Positions 5,409 through 6,195 of a DNA stretch of 6,195 bases are shown piece after piece. Each line of letters begins with the position of its first letter. Position 1 is the first letter of the stretch. The notes beneath the pieces were generated by a model, which did not search any database, was not told the DNA's origin, and saw only the letters and a list, made by a program, of their open reading frames with translations. The DNA is from Desulfobacteraceae bacterium UBA2771 (lineage in GTDB: Bacteria > Desulfobacterota > Desulfobacteria > Desulfobacterales > Desulfosarcinaceae): contig DEIP01000126.1 in NCBI GenBank assembly GCA_002352605.1, positions 1-6,195 of the forward strand, in the 5' to 3' direction. The translations under genes and the position numbers were made by a program.

Positions 5409-6173
5409 TTACGGCCGTTTGAAACCCTGAGCCTCGAGCAGAATCATACCCTCACTGCCGGTCACGAAATCAACGAAGAGCTGTGCCAGGTTCGAAACGG
5501 CGCTCTCCTTGAGCACTGCAATAGGATAGGTGACGGGCTTTTCTAGAGATATTTCCTGAATGATCACAACTTTGTCGCCCGCCTTCACCGTATCGGTCCG
5601 GTAGACGAACCCGCAATCCACCTCGTCCCGCGAGAGGTAATCCAGCACCTGCCGCACGGTCTCGCAAAAAATGAACCTGGGCTTCAGCCTTGCGTACATG
5701 CCCATCGCCGTGAGGGCCGATTCGGCGTACTGTCCGGCCGGAACGGTCTCGGGCGTGCCGATTCCGATGCGTTTTACCCCGTTGTCGGTCAGATCGGATA
5801 AGGTCTTCACGCCCGCAGGGTTACCGGCCGGCACGGCCAGGACCAGGACGTTGTGCGCGAAAATCTTCACGGCATCCCCGGATACGAAGCCGGATTTCAC
5901 GGCCTTTTGCATCCATTTGGGATTGGCCGAAGCATAAACGTCGGCCGGTGCGCCCCGTTCGATCTGACGATACAACACGCCGGAAGAGGCGAAGTTCATG
6001 ACCACGTCCACACCCGGGTGGGCTGCCTTAAAGGCGGGTTCGATATCTTTGAACGCGGTGGTGAGACTGGCCGCGGCGGAAACGACGAGCGCTTCGGCGC
6101 GGGCCATGGGCGCCGGCACGGCTACCACGGCGGCGACTATAATTGCCAGTGCGATATGGATGATACGTTTCAT
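5409..6173 (-). CDS. modA: Periplasmic molybdate-binding protein ModA
   Basis: The 254-residue protein captures molybdate (or tungstate) in the periplasm for an ABC importer. It begins with a signal peptide: MKR, a hydrophobic core to about residue 20 and a likely cleavage after MARA (26). Mature ModA features follow: LVVSAAASLTTAFKDIEPAF (29-48), NFASSGVLYRQIERGAPADV (60-79), the TVPAGQYAESAL segment (143-154), DEVDCGFVYRTD (183-194, the Tyr of the oxyanion site) and a complete C-terminus (FVTGSEGMILLEAQGFKRP). Ser36, Ser63/64, Ala146 and Tyr191 occupy the expected ligand positions. The start has AAAGGAG 6 nt upstream. It is the first visible gene of the minus-strand operon; its promoter lies beyond the right edge. 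The next gene is modC, not modB. Confidence 0.93.
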   Translation of the reverse strand: MKRIIHIALAIIVAAVVAVPAPMARAEALVVSAAASLTTAFKDIEPAFKAAHPGVDVVMNFASSGVLYRQIERGAPADVYASANPKWMQKAVKSGFVSGDAVKIFAHNVLVLAVPAGNPAGVKTLSDLTDNGVKRIGIGTPETVPAGQYAESALTAMGMYARLKPRFIFCETVRQVLDYLSRDEVDCGFVYRTDTVKAGDKVVIIQEISLEKPVTYPIAVLKESAVSNLAQLFVDFVTGSEGMILLEAQGFKRP

Positions 6174-6179
6174 GGGATG

Positions 6180-6186
6180 CTCCTTT
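6180..6186 (-). promoter_or_regulatory. Ribosome binding site of modA
   Basis: AAAGGAG on the minus strand, 6 nt before the ATG at 6171-6173, the same sequence and spacing as for the GNAT gene. Only 9 further bases are visible upstream, so no promoter or molybdate-responsive operator can be assessed. Confidence 0.75.
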
Positions 6187-6195
6187 GCGCTTGGT

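Noticed and set aside
4893..5430. Several plus-strand reading frames opposite modC
   Set aside because: They mirror conserved ABC-ATPase codons and show no domain of their own.

Overview
This window reads as chromosomal DNA of a Gram-negative, probably anaerobic, diazotrophic bacterium. My best guess is a Desulfobacterota (deltaproteobacterial) lineage. The guess rests on a homocitrate synthase of nitrogen-fixation type beside molybdate-uptake genes, a GspA/ExeA-like secretion ATPase, and the end of a fatty-acid/aromatic-type enoyl-CoA hydratase gene. No rRNA or other phylogenetic marker is present, so the assignment is inference.

Left part (1-506). The first 57 bases are the 3' end of a plus-strand gene whose last 18 residues look like the C-terminus of a crotonase-family protein. 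Six bases after its stop lies a compact element of about 187 bp with imperfect 29-bp terminal inverted repeats and internal hairpins. It carries no coding capacity and is best read as a MITE or other non-autonomous transposon relic. The rest, up to 506, is AT-rich. It holds a weak stem-loop, a small operator-like inverted repeat, a good sigma-70-type promoter (348-377) and a perfect 10-bp inverted repeat in the presumed leader of the next gene.

Middle (507-2936, plus strand). One large gene encodes an 809-residue membrane-anchored AAA+ ATPase of the GspA/ExeA/MshM type. After the ATPase and one transmembrane segment comes a very long Pro/Ala/Thr/Lys-rich linker, then a compact C-terminal alpha+beta domain that looks NTF2/SnoaL-like rather than the peptidoglycan-binding domain of classical ExeA.

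Right part (2981-6173, minus strand, transcribed right to left). This is a tight operon: modA (periplasmic molybdate-binding protein), modC (ABC ATPase), a GNAT acetyltransferase whose start lies inside the modC reading frame, and nifV (homocitrate synthase). Homocitrate and molybdenum are both ingredients of the nitrogenase FeMo-cofactor, so the operon makes sense as a cofactor-supply unit. The permease gene modB, normally between modA and modC, is not there: modA and modC are 8 nt apart. The nifV end converges on the GspA-like gene across a 44-bp gap with no clear terminator.

I see no proof of a wholly new system. The oddest points are the ATPase-linker-NTF2-like architecture, the missing modB, the 89-nt modC/GNAT overlap and the small inverted-repeat element.
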